A stretch of 64,000 nucleotides of DNA from Meridianimarinicoccus marinus (lineage in GTDB: Bacteria > Pseudomonadota > Alphaproteobacteria > Rhodobacterales > Rhodobacteraceae). The notes under the pieces were generated by a model. That model saw nothing but the letters and a program-made list of their open reading frames with translations. It had not been told where the DNA came from and made no database searches. The stretch lies in contig NZ_JBFBVU010000009.1 of the NCBI RefSeq assembly GCF_040689105.1, forward strand, positions 88,078 through 152,077, given 5' to 3'. Positions 52,071-61,179 of this stretch are shown here, piece after piece (position 1 is the stretch's first letter; each line of letters opens with the position of its first letter). The translations under genes and the position numbers were made by a program.

Positions 52071-53570
52071 CTATGCCGCAAGATCTGTGTCCCGGATGTG
52101 GTCAGCGGTGCGCATGGCCAGCGCCGAGATGGTCAGCGCCGGGTTGACGGCGGCCGAGGTCGGCAGCACCGAAGCATCGGCGATGAACAGGTTGGGGTGA
52201 TCGTGACTGCGCCCGAAAGGATCGACGACGCTGGCGTCCGGGTCCGCGCCCATACGCGCCGTGCCGCATTGATGCGACGGCGTGCGGCGATCGAAGGCGC
52301 GCGACAGGATGATCGGAAACCCGGCCTTGCGCAGCAGGGTTTTCAGCCGCGTCACCAGGGCCTCATGCGCGGGCCAGTTGGACCGCTTCCAGTCCAGCAC
52401 CACCTGCCCATCGCGCAGGGTGACCCGGCTGTCCGTGTTCGGCAGGTCTTCGGACATGGCGTAGAAATCGACGGAACGGGCCGCGATCCAATGGGCCAGC
52501 GGACGCGGCAGGCTGGTGGTGGCCGTCAGGATCCGGCCCGAGATCTTGCCCAGAAGCTGCACATTGCCCAGCGGCGTACCGTCCTCGCCGCCGGTCAAGT
52601 AGAAATCGTTCAGCGCCAGCGTCTTCTGGTAGATCGACGGGTTGCGGCGCAGTGGATGCAGGGCCAGCACCGCCGAGCAGTTGTGGTTCATGAAGTTGCG
52701 CCCCACCTGATCGGAGCGGTTGGCCAGCCCCGCCGGATGTTCCGCATCTGCCGATCCCAGCAACAGGGCCGCGCTTTGCACGGCCCCGGCCGCCAATACG
52801 ATGACCGGAGCGGTCAGGGTCTCGCGGCCCTCGGGGGTGTCGACCTCAATGCCGGTGATCCGCCCGCCATCGCCAGCCAGCAAACGCCGGACACGGCATC
52901 CGGTGCGCAGGGCGACATTGTCATGGGACAGGGCCTTGGCAAGGGCTGCGGTTTCGGCATCCAGCTTGCCGCCGCGGGTCTCGGGAAACCCGTCCCACGG
53001 CGTTTGCCCGCCGGCCAGCCAGCGGTCTATGTCCACCGCCAGCGGGATCGCCGAAGGGTGCAGCCCCAGCGCCGTCAGGCGGCGGCGCAGATCGGCGATC
53101 ATCGGTTCGTCCGGCACGGGGGGATGCGGATAGGGGCGGTTGCGCGGCGGCTCGGTCGGGTCGTCACCGGCGGCCCCACGCACCTGGAACAACGCCTCGG
53201 CCTGGTCATAGTAGGGCGCCAGCGTGTCATAGCCGATGGGCCAGCCCGGCGTTGTGCCGCCAAGATGCGACAGCGGCGCGAAATCCTGCGCCCGGAAGCG
53301 ATACATCGCGGCGCCAAAGAACTTCGAATTGCCGCCGACCATGTAGTAGTTGCCGGGACAGAAGTCGCGACCCAGCGCATCCTTCCAGCCTTCGCCGGAC
53401 CGGAAGTGATCTGTCCCGAAAATCACGCCCGGATCCCGATCCTCGGCGCAGGGGCGCAAATGCGCGCCGCGCTCCAGGATCAGGATCCGGCGCCCGGAAG
53501 GGGCGAGGGAGGACGCCAGAGAGGCCCCGCCCATTCCGGATCCGATGACGATCACCTCGGGCGTGGTCAT
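52071..53570 (-). CDS. GMC family oxidoreductase
   Basis: 499 residues; the ATG overlaps the stop of the ABC ATPase gene (ATGA). FAD motif VIVIGSGMGGASLASSL; C-terminal HQCGTARMG and NPALTISALAMRTADHI complete the GMC signature. The protein differs in length and motifs from the GMC gene just downstream, so the two probably oxidise different groups or act in sequence. Coupling to the ABC transporter suggests it acts on the imported compound. Confidence 0.87.
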   Translation of the reverse strand: MTTPEVIVIGSGMGGASLASSLAPSGRRILILERGAHLRPCAEDRDPGVIFGTDHFRSGEGWKDALGRDFCPGNYYMVGGNSKFFGAAMYRFRAQDFAPLSHLGGTTPGWPIGYDTLAPYYDQAEALFQVRGAAGDDPTEPPRNRPYPHPPVPDEPMIADLRRRLTALGLHPSAIPLAVDIDRWLAGGQTPWDGFPETRGGKLDAETAALAKALSHDNVALRTGCRVRRLLAGDGGRITGIEVDTPEGRETLTAPVIVLAAGAVQSAALLLGSADAEHPAGLANRSDQVGRNFMNHNCSAVLALHPLRRNPSIYQKTLALNDFYLTGGEDGTPLGNVQLLGKISGRILTATTSLPRPLAHWIAARSVDFYAMSEDLPNTDSRVTLRDGQVVLDWKRSNWPAHEALVTRLKTLLRKAGFPIILSRAFDRRTPSHQCGTARMGADPDASVVDPFGRSHDHPNLFIADASVLPTSAAVNPALTISALAMRTADHIRDTDLAA

Positions 53571-54679
53571 GGCACGATGCGACGCTCGGTTTCGGGATCG
53601 AAAGCCACGGCCTTTTCCATGTTGATGGCGAATTCGAACATCTCGCCCGGCCCAACCGAGGCATCGGCCCGCATCCGCGCGATGGAATCCTGCCCAGCCA
53701 GCGTCATGGTCGCGAAAGTGTCCGAGCCCGCAGGTTCGGTGACGCTGACCCGGTTGGTCATCGGAATGATGCACGAGGATGCCCGGTCGGCGCCCTCGGG
53801 ATCGGTGATCGCCTCGGGCCGGATGCCAAGGATGATCTTGCGCCCGGCCCATTCCGACAGGGTCTGCTGGTGCAGCCGCAGGTGCAGCGGCGCGCCATCG
53901 GCATCGGTGGTCACCGCGTGCGGCACACCGTCGATCATGGTGACCTCGACCGGCAACAGGTTCATCGACGGGCTGCCCATGAAGCCCGCGACAAACAGGT
54001 TGGTCGGCGTGTCGTAGATCTCTTTCGGGGTGCCCAGTTGTTGCACATAGCCGTTGTACATCACCGCAATCCGGGTCGAGAGGGTCATCGCCTCGATCTG
54101 GTCGTGGGTCACATAGACGATGGTGGTCTTCAGCTTCTCGTGCAGCTTCTTGATCTCGGTGCGCATGTCGACGCGCAGCTTGGCATCCAGGTTCGACAGC
54201 GGCTCGTCGAACAGGAACACATCCGGGTTGCGCACCAGCGCCCGACCCATGGCCACCCGCTGACGCTGACCGCCCGAAAGCTGCCCCGGCTTGCGATCCA
54301 GAAGCGGCGTGATCTGCAGAAGCGCGGCCACGTCTGCCAGCGCCTTGTCACGCTCGGCCTTGGGAACGCCGTGCATTTCCAGACCGAAGGTCATGTTCTG
54401 GCCCACGGTCATGTTGGGGTAGAGCGCGTAGCTCTGGAACACCATGGCGATGTTGCGTTTGGACGGATGCACGCCGTTGACCACCCGCCCCTTGATCGAC
54501 ACATCGCCCGAGGTGATGCTTTCCAGCCCGGCGATCATGTTCAGAAGTGTGGACTTGCCGCAGCCCGACGGGCCGACCAGCACAAGGAATTCGCCCTCTT
54601 CAACCGAGATGTCCACATGGTGCAGAACTTCGGTGTTGCCGTAGGCCTTGGTGACGTTGGAGATATCGAGAAAGCCCAT
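53567..54679 (-). CDS. Carbohydrate ABC transporter ATPase (MalK/UgpC type)
   Basis: 370 residues. Walker A VGPSGCGKST, Q-loop FQSYALYPNMT, signature LSGGQRQRVAMGRAL and Walker B VFLFDEPLSNLD are all present; the C-terminal third is the regulatory TOBE-type domain. It energises the MalF/MalG-type permeases encoded immediately upstream (4-bp gap). This type of ATPase serves import of oligosaccharides, glycosides, polyols or glycerol phosphate. Confidence 0.93.
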   Translation of the reverse strand: MGFLDISNVTKAYGNTEVLHHVDISVEEGEFLVLVGPSGCGKSTLLNMIAGLESITSGDVSIKGRVVNGVHPSKRNIAMVFQSYALYPNMTVGQNMTFGLEMHGVPKAERDKALADVAALLQITPLLDRKPGQLSGGQRQRVAMGRALVRNPDVFLFDEPLSNLDAKLRVDMRTEIKKLHEKLKTTIVYVTHDQIEAMTLSTRIAVMYNGYVQQLGTPKEIYDTPTNLFVAGFMGSPSMNLLPVEVTMIDGVPHAVTTDADGAPLHLRLHQQTLSEWAGRKIILGIRPEAITDPEGADRASSCIIPMTNRVSVTEPAGSDTFATMTLAGQDSIARMRADASVGPGEMFEFAINMEKAVAFDPETERRIVP

Positions 54680-54683
54680 CGGG

Positions 54684-55565
54684 TTATCCTTTGACCGAGC
54701 CCGCCATCAGGCCACGCACGAAATAGCGGCCGGCGACGATGTAGACGAGAAGCGTGGGAAGTGCCGCGAGGATCGCTCCGGCAAAATGCACGTTGTATTC
54801 CTTTACCCCGGTGGAGGATTGCACGAGGTTGTTCAAAGCCACCGTCATCGGCGCCTTGGAACCGGAGGCGAACGAGGCTCCGAACAGGAAGTCGTTCCAG
54901 ATGTTGGTGAAAAGCCAGATGACGCAGACCACGGTGATCGGACCGGATACCGGCACCATGATCCGCCAGAAGATCTGGAAGAACCCGGCCCCGTCGATCA
55001 TCGCCGCGCGCACCAGTTCTGTCGGGAAGGCGGAATAGTAGTTGCGGAAATACAGGGTCGAGAACCCGATACCATAGACCACATGCACCAGCACCAGACC
55101 GGCGGTGGACCCGGCCAGCCCCATGATCCCCAGCATCCGCGCCATCGGGATCAGTACGATCTGGAACGGAATGAAGCAGGAGAACAGCATCAGGCCGAAC
55201 AGCAGAGTGTCGCCCCGGAACCGCCATTTGGTCAGCACGTAGCCGTTCAGCGCTCCAAGGGCGGTGCAGATCAGCACTGCGGGCACCACCATGAAGATCG
55301 AGTTCAGGAAATACGGCCGCAGGCCGGTCGGTTCGACCCCGATCTGCGCCGTGGACCAGGCCGAGGACCAGGGCGCGAAGGTCAATTCCTTCGGCAGGGC
55401 CATCATGTTGCCTTCGGTGATCTCACTCAGCGGTTTGACCGAGTTCACCAGCATCACGAAGAACGGCAGCAGGTAGAACAGGGCAAAGACCAGCAGCACC
55501 ACGTAGATGAAGGTTCGGGCGATGCGTCCGGTGCGGACGGCGGTTTCCTGTGTGGCAACAGACAT
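54684..55565 (-). CDS. Carbohydrate ABC transporter permease (MalG type)
   Basis: 293 residues with about six membrane helices. The permease-specific cytoplasmic loop is at LVRAAMIDGAGFFQIFWRIMVP, the EAA motif that contacts the ATPase. It shares one base with the stop of the preceding permease gene, so the pair is translationally coupled. It is one half of the inner-membrane channel for the sugar taken up by this operon. Confidence 0.92.
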   Translation of the reverse strand: MSVATQETAVRTGRIARTFIYVVLLVFALFYLLPFFVMLVNSVKPLSEITEGNMMALPKELTFAPWSSAWSTAQIGVEPTGLRPYFLNSIFMVVPAVLICTALGALNGYVLTKWRFRGDTLLFGLMLFSCFIPFQIVLIPMARMLGIMGLAGSTAGLVLVHVVYGIGFSTLYFRNYYSAFPTELVRAAMIDGAGFFQIFWRIMVPVSGPITVVCVIWLFTNIWNDFLFGASFASGSKAPMTVALNNLVQSSTGVKEYNVHFAGAILAALPTLLVYIVAGRYFVRGLMAGSVKG

Positions 55566-56461
55566 CAGGGTTTCTCCCGCAGTTCGGCATAGAGATAGGG
55601 CGTCATGATCGCGGCGATGGTCATCAGCATGATCACCGCGCTAGAGGCCCCCACCCCCATCAGGTTTCGCGAGAAAGTGTAGGAATACATGAAGGTCGCG
55701 GGCAGTTCGGTGGCCCGGCCCGGTCCGCCGCCGGTCAGGGCGATGACAAGGTCATAGGACTTGATCGCCAGGTGGCTGAGGATCACGAAGGCCGACAGGA
55801 AGGCGGGCCGCAACAGCGGGATCACGATCCGGCGATACAGGTTCCAGTTCGACGCGCCGTCGATCTGGGCGGCCTTCAGGATCTCGTTGTCGATGCCACG
55901 CAACCCGGCCAGGAACATCGCCATCACAAAGCCACTGGTCTGCCAGACGGCAGCGATGACGATGGTGTAGATCGCCATGTTGCGATCCTTGATCCAACCG
56001 AATTCGAAACTTTCCCAGCCCCACAGATGCATGGTGTTTTCCAGCCCGATGCCGGGATCCAGAAACCATTTCCACGCGGTACCGGTCACGATGAAGCTCA
56101 GCGCCATGGGATACAGGTAGATCGGTCTCAGCATGCCCTCGCCGCGGATCTTCTGATCCAGCAGGATCGCCAGTGTCAGGCCAATGGCGGTGCAGATGAC
56201 GATATAAAGGGTCGCGAAAATGGCGAGATTGGTGATCGCGGTCCACCAATGGCTCAGCCCCCACAGCTTGCGGTAGTTCTCGAAGCCCACCCAGTCATAG
56301 CTGGGCAGCATCTTGGAATCGGTGAAGCTGAGGTACAGGGTGAACAGGATGAACCCGTAGACGAACACCAGTACGGCAGCCAGCGAAGGCGACAGAACCA
56401 GCTTGGGGATCCAGTTTTGCAGCCGTGTCCGGAAATCGACCTCGGCGGTTTGATGCGCCAT
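55565..56461 (-). CDS. Carbohydrate ABC transporter permease (MalF type)
   Basis: 298 residues from the ATG at 56461, preceded by AGGAGG at 5 nt, the best ribosome binding site in this region. Six membrane helices are visible, beginning LVLSPSLAAVLVFVYGFILF. The EAA loop lies around ILKAAQIDGASNWNLYRRIVIP. With the MalG-type partner it forms the channel of the ABC importer. Confidence 0.92.
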   Translation of the reverse strand: MAHQTAEVDFRTRLQNWIPKLVLSPSLAAVLVFVYGFILFTLYLSFTDSKMLPSYDWVGFENYRKLWGLSHWWTAITNLAIFATLYIVICTAIGLTLAILLDQKIRGEGMLRPIYLYPMALSFIVTGTAWKWFLDPGIGLENTMHLWGWESFEFGWIKDRNMAIYTIVIAAVWQTSGFVMAMFLAGLRGIDNEILKAAQIDGASNWNLYRRIVIPLLRPAFLSAFVILSHLAIKSYDLVIALTGGGPGRATELPATFMYSYTFSRNLMGVGASSAVIMLMTIAAIMTPYLYAELREKP

Positions 56462-56542
56462 TGCGCCTCCTGACCCGCACGGGCGCGCGGAATTTCGGGT
56501 GTTCAAGTTGGTTCGGACCCGGCCCGTTAAAGACCCGGCAAT

Positions 56543-56573
56543 CCCGGGGCGCGGTGCAGGACCACGCCCCGGG
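56543..56573 (-). promoter_or_regulatory. Strong intercistronic hairpin after the substrate-binding protein gene
   Basis: A 13-bp-arm stem (CCCGGGGCG-C-GGT against ACC-A-CGCCCCGGG, one mismatch) with a GCAGG loop lies just past the binding-protein stop and before the permeases. It has no T-run, so it likely stabilises the upstream mRNA or attenuates transcription. Confidence 0.7.
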
Positions 56574-56583
56574 CGCGTGCGCC

Positions 56584-57834
56584 TTACTGCGCGCCTTCGA
56601 CGGCGTTCACCAGTTCCTCGGTCGCGGTGGCCGAGTCGTACTCGCCGTTGAAATGCGCCGTCACGACATCATAAATGGCGTTCTTGACAGCCGCCGGGTT
56701 GGCATGGCCATGCGCCATCGACCCGAACAGATTGCCCGAAGACGCCGCCGCGGCCAGATCCTTCATGCCCTGCTTGCCGCAGTCGTCGAAAGCCTCGTCA
56801 GACACGTCGGTGCGTGCCGGGACCGAGCCCTTGACCACGTTGAAGGCCGACTGGAACGCCGGCGACAGGATCGCGGTGGCAAGTGCCGCCTGTTCCGGCG
56901 AGACCACACCGCCCTGGTCGAACATCATGAACTGGTCGGCGTTGAAGGTGACCTGGTCGCCGGTGCCGGGGAACCGGAAGCACAGGAAGTCCTGACCGGG
57001 CACCTTGCCGGCATTCAGGAACTCGCCCTTGGCCCAATCGCCCATCATCTGGAAGCCGGCCTCGGCATTGATGACCATCGCCGTTGCCAGGTTCCAGTCG
57101 CGACCCGAGAAGTTGTCATCGACATTGGCACGGATGAAGGACATGCGGTCGAAGGCTTCTTTCATCGCATCCGAGCCGAGCGCTTCGGGATCCAGGTCGA
57201 TGAAGGCCGCCTTGTAGAGCTCCGGGCCGCCCGTCGACATGACGACGGCGTCGAAGATCGTGGCGTCCTGCCAGGCTTGTCCGCCATGGGCGATCGGCGT
57301 GATCCCTGCCGCCTTCAGCGTTTCGACCGCGGCAACGAAATCATCCCATGTTTCCGGAACGGCAATGCCGTTCGCGTCCAGCACGGCCTTGTTGGCCCAG
57401 ACCCAGTTGGTCGAATGAACGTTGACCGGGGCTGCGATCCATTTGCCGTCGTACTTCGCAAAGAACTGCAACGCTTCGGGCACAACAGCGTCCCAGCCTT
57501 CCTGGGCGGCGACATCGTTCAGATCCGCGAGCGAGCCCTGCTCCCCCCAGTCGAGAATATCGAAACCGAGAGCCTGCACGGCGGTGGGCGCGTCTCCGGC
57601 GGTGACGCGGGCGCGCAGAACGGTCATCGCCTGTTCGCCGCCGCCACCGGCAACCGGCATGTCCTGCCAGCCGATGCCCTGACCAGCCAGGTCTTCCTTC
57701 AGCACGTTCAGCGCCGCGGCTTCCCCGCCGCTGGTCCACCAGTGCAGGACCTCCACATCCTCGGCCTTGACCATGCTGGTGGTCGCCGCCAGGGCGCAGG
57801 CCAGCGTCATTGTCTTCCCGAAATATCCACGCAT
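56584..57834 (-). CDS. Carbohydrate ABC transporter substrate-binding protein
   Basis: 416 residues from the ATG at 57834 with GGAGGAG upstream. A signal peptide of about 24 residues ends MVKAED. The mature start VEVLHWWTSGGEAAALNVLKE is typical of family 1 extracellular solute-binding proteins for sugars, and PVNVHSTNWVWANKAV and WDDFVAAVETLKAAG follow. It binds the substrate in the periplasm. Sugar, disaccharide or glycoside is expected; the compound is unknown. Confidence 0.92.
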   Translation of the reverse strand: MRGYFGKTMTLACALAATTSMVKAEDVEVLHWWTSGGEAAALNVLKEDLAGQGIGWQDMPVAGGGGEQAMTVLRARVTAGDAPTAVQALGFDILDWGEQGSLADLNDVAAQEGWDAVVPEALQFFAKYDGKWIAAPVNVHSTNWVWANKAVLDANGIAVPETWDDFVAAVETLKAAGITPIAHGGQAWQDATIFDAVVMSTGGPELYKAAFIDLDPEALGSDAMKEAFDRMSFIRANVDDNFSGRDWNLATAMVINAEAGFQMMGDWAKGEFLNAGKVPGQDFLCFRFPGTGDQVTFNADQFMMFDQGGVVSPEQAALATAILSPAFQSAFNVVKGSVPARTDVSDEAFDDCGKQGMKDLAAAASSGNLFGSMAHGHANPAAVKNAIYDVVTAHFNGEYDSATATEELVNAVEGAQ

Positions 57835-57887
57835 TGATGTCTCCTCCACTTTGCGTTGGTTCGTTGTCGCGCCGGGTTTTCCCGGCT

Positions 57888-59408
57888 TTATCTGACCCAG
57901 GCCGCGCGGGTTTTTCCGATCCGCATGGCAAGGGTCTTGATCTCCAGAAATTCTTCCAGACCATAAGAGCCGATTTCGCGGCCCTGTCCCGATTGTTTCA
58001 TCCCACCAAACGTCATTTCCGGGAAACCGTCCATCCATGTGTTGGTCCAGATCGTCCCAGCCTGAGCCCGGCGGGCGAAATCAAGGCAGGTGTGCATGTT
58101 GTCGCTCCAGATCCCCGCCGACAGGCCGTAGGTGGCGCCATTGACGATGGCCAGCGCCTCGTCCAGCGTGCGGAAGGTCAGCACCGACAACACCGGGCCG
58201 AAAACTTCGTCGCGGGCAATCGGCATGTCCGGGGTGACGCCCGCCACCACGGTGGGCTGGTAGAATTGCCCGTCCATGCCCGGCACGGTCAGCGCGCCAC
58301 CGCCCAGACAGATTTTTGCGCCGGCAGCCTCGGCTTGACGCACATAGCCATCGATCTTGGCATTGTGTTCGGGCGTGACAATGGCGCCGACCTGGGTCCG
58401 GGGATCCATCGGATCGCCAAAGGCTACCCGCCGCGACAGGGCCACGACCTTTTCGACGAAAGCCTCGGCGATGTCCTCGTGCACAAGGATCCGGCTGCTG
58501 GAATTGCAGCATTCGCCCGCGTTGAAATAGACGCCGAAGGTCACCGCATCGGCGGCTCCGTCCAGATCGGCATCGGGAAAGATCACCTGCGGGTTCTTGC
58601 CGCCCAGTTCCAGAGCGACCTTCTTCAGGGTGCCTGCAGCGGAGGCCGAGATCGTCTTGCCGACGGCGGTCGAGCCGGTGAAGGTCACCATGTCCACCTC
58701 AGGATGATCGGACAGGCGCGCGCCCACGGGCAGACCATGGCCCAGCACGATGTTGACGACGCCGGCGGGCAGGCCAGCCTCGACCAGCAATTCGCCCATG
58801 CGGACCGTGGTGGTGGGCGTCATTTCCGAGGGTTTGATCACGCAGGTACAGCCGGCGGCCAGCGCGAAGGGCAGTTTCTGGCTGAGGATCCAGAACGGGA
58901 AGTTCCATGGCGTGATGATCGAGACCACGCCGATCGGTTCCTTCAGGATCACGCCCAGCATGTCCTCGCCCAGCGTGTTGTGGCTGTCGCCCTTAAGGGT
59001 GCGGGCCAGCGACGCCGCATAGCGCCACAGGTCGGCCGCCCCCCCAACCTCGCCGCGCGACTGGCTGATGGGTTTGCCGCTTTCCAGCGTCTCCCAGACA
59101 GCGATTTCGTCGACATTGGCCTCGATCAGATCGGCCACGCGCAGCAGCATGGTGGCGCGGTCCTTGCCCGAGATCCGGCTCCAGACACCGGCGTCGAAGG
59201 CCGCGCGGGCGGCGGCGATGGCGGCATCGGTTTCCGCCTGCCCGCCCTGCGCCGAACGGCTGACCAATGTGCCATGCGCGGGCGAGTGACGCTCGAAGGT
59301 CGCGCCATCATCACTGTCCACCCAGTCGCCCCCGATCAGGTGACGGCCCGTAAACGGCAGTGCCGGTAGCGGCGTGTCGGTGGCAGCGATGATGTTCAGA
59401 TCGGTCAT
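57888..59408 (-). CDS. Aldehyde dehydrogenase family protein
   Basis: 506 residues from the ATG at 59408. An in-frame reading continues upstream through the enoyl-CoA hydratase region without a stop, but it is only a shadow and not a fusion. Catalytic Cys301 is the second cysteine of AGECCNSS, the base Glu is in LELGGKNP, and IITPWNFPFWI and FTGSTAVGKTI mark the cofactor site. It oxidises an aldehyde, plausibly the one made by the GMC oxidoreductases of the operon, to an acid using NAD(P). It is 2 bp downstream of the enoyl-CoA hydratase gene. Confidence 0.9.
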   Translation of the reverse strand: MTDLNIIAATDTPLPALPFTGRHLIGGDWVDSDDGATFERHSPAHGTLVSRSAQGGQAETDAAIAAARAAFDAGVWSRISGKDRATMLLRVADLIEANVDEIAVWETLESGKPISQSRGEVGGAADLWRYAASLARTLKGDSHNTLGEDMLGVILKEPIGVVSIITPWNFPFWILSQKLPFALAAGCTCVIKPSEMTPTTTVRMGELLVEAGLPAGVVNIVLGHGLPVGARLSDHPEVDMVTFTGSTAVGKTISASAAGTLKKVALELGGKNPQVIFPDADLDGAADAVTFGVYFNAGECCNSSSRILVHEDIAEAFVEKVVALSRRVAFGDPMDPRTQVGAIVTPEHNAKIDGYVRQAEAAGAKICLGGGALTVPGMDGQFYQPTVVAGVTPDMPIARDEVFGPVLSVLTFRTLDEALAIVNGATYGLSAGIWSDNMHTCLDFARRAQAGTIWTNTWMDGFPEMTFGGMKQSGQGREIGSYGLEEFLEIKTLAMRIGKTRAAWVR

Positions 59409-59410
59409 GC

Positions 59411-60178
59411 TCAGGTCCCTGAAAACTGGGGTTTGCGGCGTTCGGCAAAGGCGGCGACGCCCTCGGCGCGATCCTCGGTGGCGGCAATGGCGGCAGAGCC
59501 GAGCGCCTCGATCATGGCGGCGGGATCTTCTCCCCGTGCGGCATGGATCATCGACTTGGTGATCTCGACGGCTCGTGGCGACAGGCGCGCGGCGCGGTCG
59601 GCCATGGTCGCGGCCAGAGCGCGCAGATCGTCGCTCACCTCGGCGACAAAGCCGATCTGGCAGGCGCGTTCGGCGCTGATCCGGCGGCCGAACAGCGCCA
59701 TTTCCTTCAGCACGGGTTCGGGGATCAGGCGGGTCAACCGCTGGGTGCCGGACCACCCCGGTACGATCCCGACCTCGGCTTCGGGCAGCGCCAGCATCGC
59801 CTGCGGCGCCATGATGCGCAGGTCGCAGGCGGCAGCCAGTTCCAGCCCGCCGCCAAAGGCGTGGCCGTTCAGAACCGCGATGGTGGGCTTGGACAGTTGC
59901 GCCAGCCGCCCCAGCACCCGGTGGCCGTCGCGCACCCAATGGCGCGCGAATTCCGCCGGACCCAGCCCGCTCCAGGCCTTGATGTCGGCGCCGGTGCAAA
60001 ACGCCTTGTCGCCTTCCGCGGTGACCAGCACGCAGGCAATATCCGCATTGCGTTCGACGGTGTCGATATGGGCCGACAGTTGCGCGATCATCTTCTGATC
60101 CAGCGCATTCAACTTGGCCGGGTTGTCGAGGCGGATCTCGGCGACCCCGCCCGCGATGTCCAGATGAACCCGGCTCAT
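59411..60178 (-). CDS. Enoyl-CoA hydratase/isomerase family protein
   Basis: 255 residues. The crotonase fold shows LNALDQKM, the oxyanion-hole pair in AFCTGADIKAW and NGHAFGGGLELAAACDLRI, and VGIVPGWSGTQRL. Its ATG overlaps the stop of the upstream oxidoreductase gene by 4 nt. It acts on a CoA thioester, by hydration, isomerisation or ring cleavage. No acyl-CoA ligase is in this operon. Substrate unknown. Confidence 0.88.
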   Translation of the reverse strand: MSRVHLDIAGGVAEIRLDNPAKLNALDQKMIAQLSAHIDTVERNADIACVLVTAEGDKAFCTGADIKAWSGLGPAEFARHWVRDGHRVLGRLAQLSKPTIAVLNGHAFGGGLELAAACDLRIMAPQAMLALPEAEVGIVPGWSGTQRLTRLIPEPVLKEMALFGRRISAERACQIGFVAEVSDDLRALAATMADRAARLSPRAVEITKSMIHAARGEDPAAMIEALGSAAIAATEDRAEGVAAFAERRKPQFSGT

Positions 60179-61179
60179 GCGGCATCCCCATAGACGATGG
60201 TGATCGTCTGGCCGGTTTGGGCGGCCTCGCGCACCGCGTGGGCGATGGTCAGAGATTGCACCCCGTCCCAGCCGGTCGCGGCGGGGGTGCCCCGGCCCTC
60301 GGTGGCCTCGACAAAGCGGCGAACACCATATTCGTAGAGGTTGTGATCCGGGAAAGGCACGGCTTCGCGCCCCGCCCCGGTGACCAATTCGATGGTGCCG
60401 ATGGGGCGTTGGGTCATGACATCACGGGCAAAGATCGAGCCTTCGGTGCCATGCACCTCGATCCCGGTGCCGGCAAAGGGGTGGGTGAAGCTTTCATGCG
60501 ACATGACCATGGCGCCCGAGGGCAGCGCCCAGACCGACATGGCCGAATCCTCGACCCCCTGCCCCATGCCGCTGGCGGCCATGATCGCCGTCACGCGGAC
60601 CGGATCCTCGCCCGTCAGAAAGCGCACCACGTCGGCGTCATGCACGGTGATGTCCGGGATCACCCCGCCGCCACTGTCGGCTGCATTGATGCGCCATGTC
60701 TGCAGGTTGTCCGGAAGCGCCACCGCATGGTGGATGCGCAGCGACAGAACCCGCCCGATACGGCCGGTGTCGATCATTTCGCGGATCGTCTGATGGCTGC
60801 CCGAACAGCGCAGATGGTGGTTGGTTGCGAACACCACCCCGGCGGCCTCGGCGGCCTGCACCATTTGGCGGGCATCGTCCGGCGTCATCGCAAGCGGCTT
60901 TTCGCACAGCACGTGCTTGCCCGCCCGGATCGCGGCCATGGCCTGCGTGAGGTGCTTTTCGTTTGTCGAGGAGATATAGACCGCGCCGACCTCGGGATCG
61001 GCCAGGGCTTCGCCCAAATCGGTCCCGGACAGCGGAATGCCATGGGTGCGGGCGTAGGCTTCGGCATGATCGGGCGCACCGCTGACCACGCGACGGATCT
61101 CACCGCCGCCGACAGCCCGGATCGCGTCGATCATGTATTGCGCCGCAATAGTGCTTGCGCCGACCAGCGTCCAGTTCAT
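60175..61179 (-). CDS. Gfo/Idh/MocA family oxidoreductase
   Basis: 334 residues from the ATG at 61179 (GGGG-rich box upstream). Rossmann start MNWTLVGASTIAAQYM, EKPLAMT motif and DSGGGVIPDITVHDADVVRF with the Asp-His region of the family. It should oxidise a sugar or cyclitol hydroxyl with NAD(P). It is the first gene of the operon running down to about 47282, and a LacI-type palindrome lies 43 bp upstream. Confidence 0.87.
   Translation of the reverse strand: MNWTLVGASTIAAQYMIDAIRAVGGGEIRRVVSGAPDHAEAYARTHGIPLSGTDLGEALADPEVGAVYISSTNEKHLTQAMAAIRAGKHVLCEKPLAMTPDDARQMVQAAEAAGVVFATNHHLRCSGSHQTIREMIDTGRIGRVLSLRIHHAVALPDNLQTWRINAADSGGGVIPDITVHDADVVRFLTGEDPVRVTAIMAASGMGQGVEDSAMSVWALPSGAMVMSHESFTHPFAGTGIEVHGTEGSIFARDVMTQRPIGTIELVTGAGREAVPFPDHNLYEYGVRRFVEATEGRGTPAATGWDGVQSLTIAHAVREAAQTGQTITIVYGDAA

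Noticed and set aside
57888..60191. Apparent 767-residue fusion of the aldehyde dehydrogenase with upstream sequence
   Set aside because: The added N-terminal part is an out-of-frame reading of the enoyl-CoA hydratase gene, and the ATG at 59408 gives a normal aldehyde dehydrogenase start.
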